NCBI RefSeq assembly: GCF_007992435.1
Contig: NZ_BKAG01000007.1
Location: 141,282-205,281 of the forward strand
Reading direction: 5' to 3'
Source of the DNA: Prosthecobacter gellanilyticus
Lineage (GTDB): Bacteria > Verrucomicrobiota > Verrucomicrobiia > Verrucomicrobiales > Verrucomicrobiaceae
DNA: 64,000 nucleotides
Shown here: positions 44,897 through 53,544 of the stretch, in pieces
Position numbering within the stretch: position 1 is the stretch's first letter
Layout: each line of letters begins with the position of its first letter
Translations under genes and position numbers: made by a program
The notes under the pieces: generated by a model
Told to the model about the DNA's origin: nothing
The model's database searches: none
Seen by the model: only the letters and a program-made list of their open reading frames with translations

Positions 44897-46918
44897 TCAG
44901 GCGAGGTGGAGGGTGGTGACGATGACGTCGATGGCCTTGATGCCGATGAAGGGGATGATGATGCCGCCAGCGCCGTAGACGAGCAGGTTGCGCTGAAGTA
45001 CGGCGGCGGCGCCCATGGGCTTGTAGGCCACGCCTTTCAGCGCGAGCGGGATGAGCGCGATGATGATGAGCGCATTGAAGATCACGGCGCTCAAGATGGC
45101 GCTCTGAGGTGAGGCGAGGCCCATGACGTTCAGCGGGGCGATGGCCGGGAAGGTGGCCATGAGCATCGCCGGAATGATGGCGAAGTATTTGGCGATGTCG
45201 TTCGCAATACTAAAGGTGGTTAGCGAGCCGCGTGTCATGAGCAGCTGTTTGCCGATCTCCACGATCTCAATGAGCTTCGTGGGATTACTGTCGAGGTCGA
45301 CCATGTTGCCGGCCTCGCGCGCGGCCTGGGTGCCGGTGTTCATGGCCACGCCGACATCGGCCTGGGCAAGGGCAGGCGCGTCGTTGGTGCCGTCACCAGT
45401 CATGGCGACGAGGTGGCCCTCGGCCTGCTCGGCGCGGATGCGCTTGAGTTTGTCCTCTGGGGTGGCCTGGGCCATGAAATCATCCACACCGGCCTCGGCG
45501 GCGATGGCGGCGGCGGTCATGGGATTGTCTCCCGTGATCATGACGGTCTTGATGCCCATCTTGCGAAGCTGCGCGAAGCGCTCCTTGATGCCGCCTTTGA
45601 CCACGTCCTTGAGTTCCACGACACCCAGCACCTGGCTGCCCTCGGCCACGACGAGCGGTGTGCGGCCAGCGCGGGAGGCGGCTTCGACAGCCTTCGCCAC
45701 TTCAGCGGGATACACACCGCCCTTGCCTTCGATGTAGGATTTCATCGAGTCAGCGGCACCTTTGCGGATGCTGCGGCCTTCGAGATCGACACCGCTCATG
45801 CGTGTCTGTGCGGTGAAGGGAACGAAGGTGGCATGAGGAGCGGCCAGCTCACGGCCGCGGATGTTAAACTTGTCCTTGGCCAGCACGACGATGCTGCGGC
45901 CTTCCGGTGTTTCATCAGCCAGGGAGGCGAGCTGGCCTGCATCCGCGAGTTGCTGCTCCGTGATGCCGTTGGCAGGACGGAAGTCCGAGGCCATGCGGTT
46001 GCCGATAGTGATGGTGCCGGTCTTGTCCAGCAGGAGCACATCGATGTCACCCGCAGCCTCGACGGCACGGCCGGAGGTGGCCATGACATTGCGGCGGATG
46101 AGGCGGTCGATGCCGCTGATGCCGATGGCGCTCAAAAGACCGCCGATGGTGGTCGGGATGAGGCAAACCAACAGTGCGACAAGAACAGGGATGCTGAAAG
46201 CGACACCCGAGTAGATGCCAAAGGGCTTCAAAGTGATGCACACGAGCAGAAAGATCAGCGTCATCGCTGACAGCAGGATGGTCAGGGCAATCTCGTTCGG
46301 CGTCTTCTGGCGTTTCGCGCCCTCCACCATGGCGATCATGCGGTCGAGGAAGGTGTTTCCTTTTTCGGACGTGATGCGGATCACAATGCGGTCACTGATC
46401 ACTTTCGTGCCGCCGGTCACGGCGCTGCGGTCGCCACCGCTTTCGCGGATGACGGGTGCGGATTCGCCGGTGATGGCGGCTTCATCGACACTGGCGATGC
46501 CTTCGATCACCTCGCCATCGGCGGGGATGACATCTCCGGCCTCGCAGACGACGAGATCGCCTTTCTCCAGCAAAGGGGCAGGCACATGAGATTCCTGGCC
46601 GTTCTTGAGGCGACGAGCCAGGGTATCTTTGCGGGCCTTGCGCAGGCTGTCCGCCTGGGCCTTGCCACGGCCTTCCGCGACCGCCTCGGCGAAGTTGGCA
46701 AAGAGCACGGTGAACCACAGCCAGACGGAAAGCTGGGTAATGAAGCCGCGGTCAGCCTGGCTGGTGAAGATGCTGACGGTGGTGAGCACCGCGCCGACGA
46801 GCGTGACGAACATCACCGGGTTTTTCACCATGAGGCGGGGATCGAGCTTCCTGAATGACCCGCCGATGGCGGGCACGAGGATGGAAGCATCCAAAAGAGA
46901 AGCAGGTTTGTGGGGCAT
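44897..46918 (-). CDS. kdpB: Potassium-transporting ATPase subunit B (P-type ATPase)
   Basis: A 673-residue P-type ATPase of normal KdpB length. It contains the phosphorylation motif DKTGTIT with catalytic Asp, the actuator loop GESAP, the nucleotide-binding GRSIRKGA region, and the hinge [18 protein letters not shown], with seven or so membrane helices. It hydrolyses ATP to drive K+ uptake through KdpA. It is the only core Kdp subunit with no REP-derived peptide visible, perhaps because insertion is not tolerated. Both flanking gaps are filled with REP arrays. Confidence 0.98.
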   Translation of the reverse strand: MPHKPASLLDASILVPAIGGSFRKLDPRLMVKNPVMFVTLVGAVLTTVSIFTSQADRGFITQLSVWLWFTVLFANFAEAVAEGRGKAQADSLRKARKDTLARRLKNGQESHVPAPLLEKGDLVVCEAGDVIPADGEVIEGIASVDEAAITGESAPVIRESGGDRSAVTGGTKVISDRIVIRITSEKGNTFLDRMIAMVEGAKRQKTPNEIALTILLSAMTLIFLLVCITLKPFGIYSGVAFSIPVLVALLVCLIPTTIGGLLSAIGISGIDRLIRRNVMATSGRAVEAAGDIDVLLLDKTGTITIGNRMASDFRPANGITEQQLADAGQLASLADETPEGRSIVVLAKDKFNIRGRELAAPHATFVPFTAQTRMSGVDLEGRSIRKGAADSMKSYIEGKGGVYPAEVAKAVEAASRAGRTPLVVAEGSQVLGVVELKDVVKGGIKERFAQLRKMGIKTVMITGDNPMTAAAIAAEAGVDDFMAQATPEDKLKRIRAEQAEGHLVAMTGDGTNDAPALAQADVGVAMNTGTQAAREAGNMVDLDSNPTKLIEIVEIGKQLLMTRGSLTTFSIANDIAKYFAIIPAMLMATFPAIAPLNVMGLASPQSAILSAVIFNALIIIALIPLALKGVAYKPMGAAAVLQRNLLVYGAGGIIIPFIGIKAIDVIVTTLHLA

Positions 46919-46921
46919 ATC

Positions 46922-46999
46922 GTAGAACGAGTTTTCGAACTCGATGGTTGGGGGTGTTTGCGAAGGTTATTGGCGAACGAGTTGGAAAACTCGTTTTAC
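46922..46999. repeat. Composite REP element in kdpA-kdpB gap
   Basis: A forward REP at 46922-46945 (GTAG lead), a 30-bp spacer starting GGTTGGGGGTGTTTGCGAAG, and a reversed REP at 46976-46999. The 78-bp composite matches 44708-44785 closely, so the whole module was copied, not just single REPs. It fills the gap between the two genes. Confidence 0.95.
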
Positions 47000-47002
47000 G
47001 TT

Positions 47003-48835
47003 TTAGAAGAGCTGGCCCTGGCCCATGAGGAAGTGCTCGACGATGGGGCCAAGGGCGAGAGCGGGGAGGAAATTGAGCGCGCCGATGAGCAGCACGGTGC
47101 CGATGAGCAGGATGGTGAAGGTGGCGCCATTCACCGGGAAGGTGCCGGGGCCCGCAGGAACCGCCTGCTTGGCTGCCAGAGATCCGGCGATGGCCATGAT
47201 GGGCACGATCATGAGGAAGCGGCCGATGAGCATCGCGATGCCTAACGTGGTATTATACCACGGAGTGTTGGCGGTGAGGCCGGCGAAGGCGCTGCCGTTG
47301 TTGGCCGTGGCGGAGCTGTAAGCATACAGCATCTCGCTAAAGCCGTGAGGACCGGCGTTGTTCAGCCCGGCGACGCCCCAGGCGCTGACACTGGCCCAGG
47401 CGGTGAAGCCGAGGATGCTGAGGGTCAGAACCAGCAGCGTCAGCATGGCCAGCTTCACTTCCTTGGCCTGGATCTTCTTGCCCAGATACTCGGGCGTGCG
47501 GCCTACCATGAGACCGGCGATGAAGACGGCCAGGATGACAAAGACGAGCATGCCATACAGGCCTGCGCCGACACCGCCGATGACGACCTCGCCCAGTTCC
47601 ATCATGAACAGCGGCACGAGACCGCCGATGGGCGTGAAGGAGTCATGCATGGAGTTCACCGCACCGCAGGACGCGGCCGTGGTGACGGTGGCGAAGAGGG
47701 AGGAATTGAAGAGGCCGAAGCGCACTTCCTTGCCCTCCATGTTGCCCGTGGGATGAGTTTGTGAGCTTGTTTGATCTTCATGGCCGGGTTGGAAAACCCG
47801 GTCTACGTTGGTGATGCCGAGCTGTTGATGGATGGGATTGCCTGCGGCTTCATAGTGAGCGCAGACGAGCACGCCTCCGACGAACATGATCATCATGGCG
47901 GCCCACACGGCCCAGCCGTGGCCCTGGTTCTTCACCATGCGGCCGAGGTAGTAGGTGAGACCGCTGCCGATGGCAAAGATCGAGAGCATCTGGATGAGAT
48001 TCGACAGGGGTGTCGGATTCTCAAAAGGATGCGCCGCATTGGCATTCACAAAGCCGCCACCATTCGTGCCGAGCATCTTGATCGCGACCTGGGATGCCAT
48101 GGGGCCTTGCGTAATGATTTGTTCGGCACCTTCGAGCGTTTTGGCGTGGGTGTAGGCATCGAAGTTCTGGATCATGCCCTGGGACACCAGGAAGATGGCC
48201 AAGGCCACGCAGACCGGCAGGAGCAGGTAGTAGGTGACACGGACCAGATCGGTCCAGAAGTTGCCGACTGTAGAACGAGTTTTCGAACTCGTTTCACCGG
48301 GTTGGAAAACCCGGTCTACGGTTGAACGAGTTGGAAAACTCGTTTTACGATCACTGATGCCGCGCACCAGGGCCGCGGCAATACCGATACCGACGGCGGC
48401 GGAGACGAAGTTATGAAACGTCAGCCCGACCACCTGTGAGAAGTAGGACAGGGTGGCCTCGCCACCATAGCTCTGCCAGTTCGTGTTCGTGGTGAAGCTG
48501 ACGGCGGTGTTGAAGGCCAGGTGATGGCTCAGGCCCGGCAGGTCCTGGGGATTCCACGGGAGCAGGTGCTGCAGGCGCAGGATGGCATAGGTGAAGAGCG
48601 CGCCAGTCAAACTGAAGGCGAGCATGGAGAAGGTGTATTGCTTCCACCCCTGCTCGCGCTGTGGATCCACGCCGAGGATTTTGTACGTGAGTTTTTCCAC
48701 AGGCCTGACCACGGGGTCCAGCCAGGTGCGCCCGTTGGAATCGAGCACCTGCATGAGATAAAGGCCCATCGGCTTCGTGATGAGCGTGAGGAGGCCCAGG
48801 AAGAGGGCAAATTGAAGCCAGTCGCTTGCTTGCAT
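47003..48835 (-). CDS. kdpA: Potassium-transporting ATPase subunit A with REP-encoded insertions
   Basis: A 610-residue polytopic protein, about 50 residues longer than E. coli KdpA. The K+ filter motifs are intact: TTNTNWQSYGGE, GTNGGGFVNANAAHPFENPT, TTAASCGAVNSMHDSFT and ATANNGSAFAGL. Two extra segments explain the length. Residues of about 163-189 (SFPTRSTVDRVFQPGETSSKT region) are coded by three REPs, between ALVRGISDR and NFWTDLVRV. A segment near 344-351 (NVDRVFQPG) is coded by one REP between the helix region and NMEGKEVRFG. Both should lie in extra-membrane loops. Whether the protein works is not proven, but the frame and all key residues are kept. Confidence 0.97.
   Translation of the reverse strand: MQASDWLQFALFLGLLTLITKPMGLYLMQVLDSNGRTWLDPVVRPVEKLTYKILGVDPQREQGWKQYTFSMLAFSLTGALFTYAILRLQHLLPWNPQDLPGLSHHLAFNTAVSFTTNTNWQSYGGEATLSYFSQVVGLTFHNFVSAAVGIGIAAALVRGISDRKTSFPTRSTVDRVFQPGETSSKTRSTVGNFWTDLVRVTYYLLLPVCVALAIFLVSQGMIQNFDAYTHAKTLEGAEQIITQGPMASQVAIKMLGTNGGGFVNANAAHPFENPTPLSNLIQMLSIFAIGSGLTYYLGRMVKNQGHGWAVWAAMMIMFVGGVLVCAHYEAAGNPIHQQLGITNVDRVFQPGHEDQTSSQTHPTGNMEGKEVRFGLFNSSLFATVTTAASCGAVNSMHDSFTPIGGLVPLFMMELGEVVIGGVGAGLYGMLVFVILAVFIAGLMVGRTPEYLGKKIQAKEVKLAMLTLLVLTLSILGFTAWASVSAWGVAGLNNAGPHGFSEMLYAYSSATANNGSAFAGLTANTPWYNTTLGIAMLIGRFLMIVPIMAIAGSLAAKQAVPAGPGTFPVNGATFTILLIGTVLLIGALNFLPALALGPIVEHFLMGQGQLF
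47783..47806 (-). repeat. REP element in kdpA, second insertion
   Basis: A 24-bp REP with GTAG lead on minus and stem CCGGGTT/AACCCGG, with several paired changes from the consensus, so the hairpin is preserved. It encodes VDRVFQPG in KdpA. Confidence 0.93.
48270..48348. repeat. Three REP elements in kdpA, first insertion
   Basis: A forward copy at 48270-48293 (GTAG lead), a reversed CCGGG-stem variant at 48296-48319 (GTAG lead) and a reversed consensus-stem copy at 48325-48348 (GTAA lead). All are translated in frame within KdpA. No frame disruption results. Confidence 0.96.
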
Positions 48836-48846
48836 AGGAGGGTGGT

Positions 48847-48930
48847 TCAGAATTTTTCAGGACGCAGCATCGCCACCGTGAGGTAGGCGATCAGGGCGAG
48901 GGCGATGAGTCCGACGAGGATGGTTTCCAT
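48847..48930 (-). CDS. kdpF: Potassium-transporting ATPase subunit F
   Basis: A 27-residue single-helix peptide (starting METILVGL and ending MLRPEKF) located 11 bp upstream of kdpA. KdpF is a roughly 29-residue lipid-like stabiliser of the Kdp complex, with the same one-helix layout and a short polar end; size and position fit exactly. The start is ATG 48930, preceded by a CCCACCCC-rich tract, not a Shine-Dalgarno sequence. Confidence 0.92.
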   Translation of the reverse strand: METILVGLIALALIAYLTVAMLRPEKF

Positions 48931-48949
48931 GGCGTGGGGTGGGCGCGGG

Positions 48950-49033
48950 TTAGAGGTTGTCGCAGCCGTCGGTGTAGCGGGCGCTGATGACGAAGAAGGC
49001 GGCGAGTGACAGGACGTAGATGAGGTCAATCAT
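48950..49033 (-). CDS. Small membrane peptide upstream of kdpF
   Basis: A 27-residue peptide (starting MIDLIYVLSL and ending GCDNL) consisting of one hydrophobic helix and a polar tail with one Cys. It ends 19 bp upstream of kdpF and begins the operon. Small unnamed helices of this pattern often precede kdpF in other bacteria, so it may be an extra accessory subunit. The function is unknown. Confidence 0.7.
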   Translation of the reverse strand: MIDLIYVLSLAAFFVISARYTDGCDNL

Positions 49034-49105
49034 GGTGTGAGGGGTGTTGCTTTACCCCCACGATGGCCGCTGCTCCGCCGCTGCCGAGTTAAAGGCCGGG
49101 CGCGG

Positions 49106-49125
49106 GGCGTTAAAACGGCGTAAAG
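49106..49125 (-). promoter_or_regulatory. Candidate KdpE operator upstream of kdp operon
   Basis: Two half-sites GGCGTTAA and GGCGTAAA (plus-strand reading, 49106-49113 and 49117-49124) repeat with an 11-bp spacing in direct orientation, as for OmpR-family dimers. They lie about 75 bp upstream of the first kdp-operon start codon, in the gap between divergent genes. The role as a KdpE site is inferred from position and spacing. Confidence 0.4.
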
Positions 49126-49218
49126 ATGGCCCTCAGGTGCGGCAGACGAAGGCGGCGAAGGCTGTCAGGAGCGTGTCTTTGGACTGGAAAAGGGCGGTCT
49201 CCACGGCGATGAAAGGCC

Positions 49219-51354
49219 ATGATTCGTTTCCAGCTACTTCACCTCCTTGGCGCCGGGCTTGTTGCCTGGGGCGGCCTGTGCCCGTTGTCTGCCCAGACAC
49301 CGGCGGAGGTGCTGCATGCGCGGGCGCTGGAGGCGCGGCTGCCGAAGCCCACACCACCACAGAGCAGGGACAGTTTTGAGCTGAGCGAGGTCCGCCAGCA
49401 GCGCCTGCAGAAGCTGCTGCCCAAAACCTGGCTGAAGCTGAAGCAACGGGAAACGGTGCACATTCTGGTGCTGGCCGGCCAGCGGGAGATGGAGATCTGG
49501 TCCGAGGATGGCAAGGCGGGTGCGATGCAGACTTTCCCGGCGCTTTTTGCCCGTGAACTGACGAACCAATTTTTCTACACGGGCGGTGTGCGTGAGACCG
49601 GGAAGGATGCGAGCTTGGACGTGCTGGCACCAGGCATCTCCGTGCGTGTGCTTTCGGGGCAGGACCAGGCTCTGGTGGATGCTCCGTCGATTCTTGGCTC
49701 CGTGGCGACACAGTCTCCGGTGGACCTGGTGCTGATCTGTCATGGGCTGGCTGAAGCGGAGGCTGGTGTGTCGCCACCAGCCTTTGTGCGTCAGATGGAG
49801 CAGGCGGTGGAAGCTGCGCATGCGATGAAAGCGGAGGTGTTTGCCGTGGCTCCGTGGCTGCCAGCCAGCGAGCCTCTGGAAGGCAGTCTTGGGCGCGCGC
49901 GTCCGCTGGGGGATGCGCTTCGCGAGCAGGCGGAAGATGAAGGCTGGATGTTTGCGGATCTCGGTGATCTGGCCGCTGTGATGGGGATGCCTCCTTCGGA
50001 CGCTCGTGATGATGCGCAGCGCTTTGACCGCCTTTCGGGTGCCTGGCGCAGTTTTTTCCATGAAGACAAAGGCGGGCGGTTCATGCCACGCGTGGCTTTG
50101 CATCAGCGTCTGGGCAGTGTGCTGTTTCAAATGATGCTGGATGGCATCGCGGCTCCATCCGTGAACTTTGAGAACACGGCTGCAGTGTGGAAGGACAATG
50201 GTGCGGGCCTGGAGTTGCGCTGCACGGTGGTGAATGGAACGAAGGAGGAGCAGCGGCTCACAGTGCTGCCCTTGATCGCCAGTGGCTGGAAGCCGAGCGA
50301 GGCGCAGCCGGAAGTGGTGCTAGCGGCGGGAGCGAAGAAGGCGCTGGTGATCCAGTATGCGCGGGGCAAGGAGGAGGTGACGCTGGAGGAGAGTGTGGTG
50401 CGGCTGCCGCTGCTGGTCATTTCAGGCAGCCGGGCCGCGGTGATGACGCAGCGTGCGCCGGTGCAGCCGGTGGCGGTGGTGTGGAATCCCGACACGCTCT
50501 TCAATCAGGACAAGAAATTCATGGTCGGCGGACAGATCATGAGCACAGGCACAGAAGATGTGTCCGGGAGCTGGGAGGCGGAGTTTCTGGGCAGCAAGCT
50601 CAGCGGCAGGTTCCAGCTCAAGCCGGGCGCCGCACAGCCGCTGGATCTCGGCTTCGACCTTCCTGTGGATGGAGAGTTGGTTAGGCGATCCAATCTCACG
50701 CTGAAGGTGAAGCTGCCGGGGCTGGATCTGACGAGCACCCGTCCGATCGTGGTGGCCCGGAACGTGGGGCTGAAGCAGGCGGTGACTCTCACGCCTTCCA
50801 CGGAATCTGCAGGCAGGGTGGTTTTCCTGGCGCAGGCGGATAAATCGAGGCTGACCTTGGTTTGCGATGTCAACGGCCCTGAAATGCTGCTGCCAACCGT
50901 CGATGGCAGGCCGGCGTGGCAGATGGAGGTGAACCTGGATGCTCGCAGCTATGGCAAGCGGCTGGAGTCGGGCAGCACGGCGCCGGTGCGTGTCACAGGC
51001 AGTGCCACACCAGGGAAGGGGACGGTGCTTCCCGTGGCGGCGTGGGCGTTTGGCACGGGGTATGGAGCGGTGTTTGATCCGAAGGTGTTTCACGCCTCGC
51101 TTGTCTCCGGTGCGGATGGGCAGAATCAGATCCAGCTCGTGATTCCGCGCAGCTATCTGTATCTGCATGAATGGGCTCTGGACAATGGGAACAGCCAGTT
51201 TGGTTTGAATGTGCGACTGACACTGAACACCTCGAAGGGATATCAAACGTGGTCCCTGGTGCCGCTGCGGCAGCAGGCGAATGGTTTTGGTGCGCAGGCG
51301 GTGCTGGAGCTCACGGAGAAGCCGACGGCGCGTGCGACGGTGATTGTGGATTGA
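49219..51354 (+). CDS. Secreted SGNH-hydrolase-like protein of unknown function
   Basis: A 711-residue exported protein (signal peptide residues 1-25, ending LSAQ). An N-terminal region (about 75-290) contains VHILVLAGQREMEIW, DLVLICHGLAEAEAG and AEVFAVAPWLPAS, which follow the strand-loop pattern of an SGNH/GDSL hydrolase fold but without a clear GDSL serine motif. The C-terminal 400 residues are beta-rich with several Ig-like modules (VSGSWEAEFLGSKLSGRFQLKPG, NLTLKVKLPGL). It may be a surface esterase or a degenerate homologue. It is divergent from the kdp operon. Confidence 0.65.
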   Translation: MIRFQLLHLLGAGLVAWGGLCPLSAQTPAEVLHARALEARLPKPTPPQSRDSFELSEVRQQRLQKLLPKTWLKLKQRETVHILVLAGQREMEIWSEDGKAGAMQTFPALFARELTNQFFYTGGVRETGKDASLDVLAPGISVRVLSGQDQALVDAPSILGSVATQSPVDLVLICHGLAEAEAGVSPPAFVRQMEQAVEAAHAMKAEVFAVAPWLPASEPLEGSLGRARPLGDALREQAEDEGWMFADLGDLAAVMGMPPSDARDDAQRFDRLSGAWRSFFHEDKGGRFMPRVALHQRLGSVLFQMMLDGIAAPSVNFENTAAVWKDNGAGLELRCTVVNGTKEEQRLTVLPLIASGWKPSEAQPEVVLAAGAKKALVIQYARGKEEVTLEESVVRLPLLVISGSRAAVMTQRAPVQPVAVVWNPDTLFNQDKKFMVGGQIMSTGTEDVSGSWEAEFLGSKLSGRFQLKPGAAQPLDLGFDLPVDGELVRRSNLTLKVKLPGLDLTSTRPIVVARNVGLKQAVTLTPSTESAGRVVFLAQADKSRLTLVCDVNGPEMLLPTVDGRPAWQMEVNLDARSYGKRLESGSTAPVRVTGSATPGKGTVLPVAAWAFGTGYGAVFDPKVFHASLVSGADGQNQIQLVIPRSYLYLHEWALDNGNSQFGLNVRLTLNTSKGYQTWSLVPLRQQANGFGAQAVLELTEKPTARATVIVD

Positions 51355-51404
51355 GTGAAAAATGGTTAGGTGGTGGCGACGTCGTGTTTGGGAAGGCATC
51401 CATT

Positions 51405-51434
51405 TTAACCACAGAGAGCACCGAGGGACACAGG
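51405..51434 (+). repeat. AACCACAGAG-type interspersed motif
   Basis: The sequence TTAACCACAGAGAGCACCGA and the next ten bases match a short low-complexity motif seen in intergenic DNA of many bacteria with large genomes. It has no obvious function and lies in the 295-bp gap before the peroxidase gene. The rest of that gap shows only a 6-bp hairpin (GCTGGC/GCCAGC) at 51603-51618. Confidence 0.4.
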
Positions 51435-51649
51435 GGTTCCAATCAAGAGACCTGAGTGAGAGCTTCTCTGCGTGAGATGCTCGGGTGGCCTGCTTTTGGG
51501 AGTTCCGGAAGGTTTTTTCGACCTTTACCATCCCGTTACAAATCTCCGGGTTCGCTGACACAAGGCCTTAACACAGGGTTGGTCTGTTGTGGGTGTGACA
51601 ACGCTGGCGCCTGCCAGCCGCCACGATTCAAAACCTAACCAACAAAGCC

Positions 51650-53473
51650 ATGAAAACGATCAGACACCCCATGATCAACCGAGTCGTTCCTGCGGCGGCT
51701 CTCTTTGCCCTGAGCAGTGCTGCGCTGGCGCAGCAGGGACCTCCGCCGATGCCGAATGGTGCGGCGCCTATTCCGCGCATGGATCCGGGCAAGCAACCTC
51801 CACAAGGCCAGCCACCGCAGGGGCAGCAGCCTCCGCAGAATGGTCAGGCTCCGAAGCCGCCGCAGAATGCGGGCAAGCCACAGCCTCCGGCGATGCCTGC
51901 CTCGTTTATTTTGCCAGCGGAGTTTCGTACGGTGGATGGCAGCGCCAACAATGCGGCGAATCCGACCTGGGGCACGCCTAACCAGCCGTTTGTGCGTCTG
52001 GCACCGAATGCTTATGGAGATGGTGTGAGCACACCGGCAGGAGCGACTCGGCCCAGTCCGCGTGTGATCAGCAATGCGGTGGCGAAGCAGCAGAATGATC
52101 GTCCGAACCGTCGTGGTGCCAGCGACATGCTCTGGCAGTGGGGACAGTTCCTGGATCATGATCTGGATGAAACGCCCGCAGCGAATCCGGCAGAGGCTTT
52201 CCCGGTGGCTGTCCCCACAGGTGATCCTTCGTTTGATCCCACCAGCACTGGCACGGCCACGATGGCGCTGAACCGCAGTGCTTATGTGATGGTGAACGGT
52301 GTGCGTGAGCAGAAGAGCGCGATCACGGCGTGGATTGATGCCTCGCAGGTGTATGGTTCGGATGCCGCTCGATCAGCGGCGCTGCGTGCGAATGATGGAA
52401 CAGGTCGGCTGAGAGTGACAACCAGCGTGCATGGTGATCTGCTGCCCACGCATTCAGACACGCTGGCGGCACTGCCACCGGCTCCTGGCTTCTTTGTGGC
52501 AGGTGATGTGCGTGTGAATGAGCAGGTGGGCTTGATCGCGATCCACACGCTGTTTCTGCGTGAGCATAATTTTTGGGCGGATCTGTATCGCGCGGCGAAT
52601 CCTTCAGCGCCTGAGGATGAGATCTACAGCTTTGCGCGCATCGTGGTGGGCGCGGAGATGCAGGCGATCACGTATCGCGAGTTCCTGCCAGTGCTGCTGG
52701 GACCTGGGGCGATTCCTCCGTATCGCGGTTACAAGAATGGTGTGAATCCGACGATCTCCAATGAGTTCGCCACGGCGGCGTATCGTATCGGCCACAGTCT
52801 GCTTTCCTCCACGCTGCTGCGGCTGGATGCGACGGGTGCGGAGATCGAGGCGGGGAATCTGTCGCTGGCGCAGTCGTTCTTCCAGCCTGGGCACATCACG
52901 GATGAGGGTGTGGATCCGATCCTGCGCGGCCTGTGCATCGGCCGTGCGCAGGAGCTGGATGAATGGGTGATCGATGACGTGCGTGACTTTTTGTTCGGCC
53001 CTCCTGGGGCTGGTGGTCTGGACCTGGCCTCGCTGAACCTGCAGCGCGGTCGTGATCATGGCCTGCCAAGTTTTGCTCAAATGCGTGCGGCTTTGAAGCT
53101 GCGTCCGGTGAACAAGTTCCAGGACGTGAATCCGAACCGTCAGGTGGTGGCGGAGCTGGATGCGGCGTATGACAGTGCGGCGGACATTGATCTGTGGATC
53201 GGTGGTCTGGCGGAGGCGGACCGGCCTGGTTCGATGGTGGGTGAGACCTTCCAGAAGATCCTGGTGGATCAATTCGTGCGGGTTCGTGACGGGGATCGTT
53301 TCTGGTATGAGTGGTATCTGCCGCGTGATGTGGTGCGGATGATCAACGCGCAGACGCTGAGTGTGATCGTGCATCGCAACACGAAGATTGGTGCTGAGGT
53401 GGGGCCGAATGCTTTTATTTCGCCTCCACCGAAGCGTGTGTCACCCGCAGGCAAGCAGGCAGTAGCGCGGTGA
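51650..53473 (+). CDS. Secreted animal-type haem peroxidase
   Basis: A 607-residue protein with a signal peptide (residues 1-25, ending ALAQQ), a Pro/Gln-rich linker (about 26-80) and a peroxidase-cyclooxygenase superfamily catalytic domain. The distal His region is WGQFLDHDLDET, followed by the calcium-binding loop, AWIDASQVYGS, LFLREHNFWADLYR, the proximal-His region AAYRIGHSLLSSTLLRLD, and SLNLQRGRDHGLPSF, all characteristic of the animal haem peroxidase family. It probably oxidises halides or phenols outside the cell. A terminator-like hairpin follows. Confidence 0.93.
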   Translation: MKTIRHPMINRVVPAAALFALSSAALAQQGPPPMPNGAAPIPRMDPGKQPPQGQPPQGQQPPQNGQAPKPPQNAGKPQPPAMPASFILPAEFRTVDGSANNAANPTWGTPNQPFVRLAPNAYGDGVSTPAGATRPSPRVISNAVAKQQNDRPNRRGASDMLWQWGQFLDHDLDETPAANPAEAFPVAVPTGDPSFDPTSTGTATMALNRSAYVMVNGVREQKSAITAWIDASQVYGSDAARSAALRANDGTGRLRVTTSVHGDLLPTHSDTLAALPPAPGFFVAGDVRVNEQVGLIAIHTLFLREHNFWADLYRAANPSAPEDEIYSFARIVVGAEMQAITYREFLPVLLGPGAIPPYRGYKNGVNPTISNEFATAAYRIGHSLLSSTLLRLDATGAEIEAGNLSLAQSFFQPGHITDEGVDPILRGLCIGRAQELDEWVIDDVRDFLFGPPGAGGLDLASLNLQRGRDHGLPSFAQMRAALKLRPVNKFQDVNPNRQVVAELDAAYDSAADIDLWIGGLAEADRPGSMVGETFQKILVDQFVRVRDGDRFWYEWYLPRDVVRMINAQTLSVIVHRNTKIGAEVGPNAFISPPPKRVSPAGKQAVAR

Positions 53474-53508
53474 GGAGTGGTGTGGTGGAAGGGTTTGTTA
53501 GGCAAGGT

Positions 53509-53544
53509 CCATGTGGCGAAGGCTACATGGGCTTTGTTTTGTTT
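53509..53544 (+). terminator. Rho-independent terminator of peroxidase gene
   Basis: A 9-bp stem with one G-T wobble (CCATGTGGC with GCTACATGG, GAAG loop, 53509-53530) followed by a T-rich tail gctttgttttgttt. It starts 36 bp after the stop codon. Confidence 0.8.

Noticed and set aside
44730..44978. Plus-strand open frame reading through the REP array (repeating TSWKTRFTVGGVCEGD peptide)
   Set aside because: It is a by-product of the 18-codon repeat length; it runs opposite to the kdp operon and has no gene-like N-terminus.
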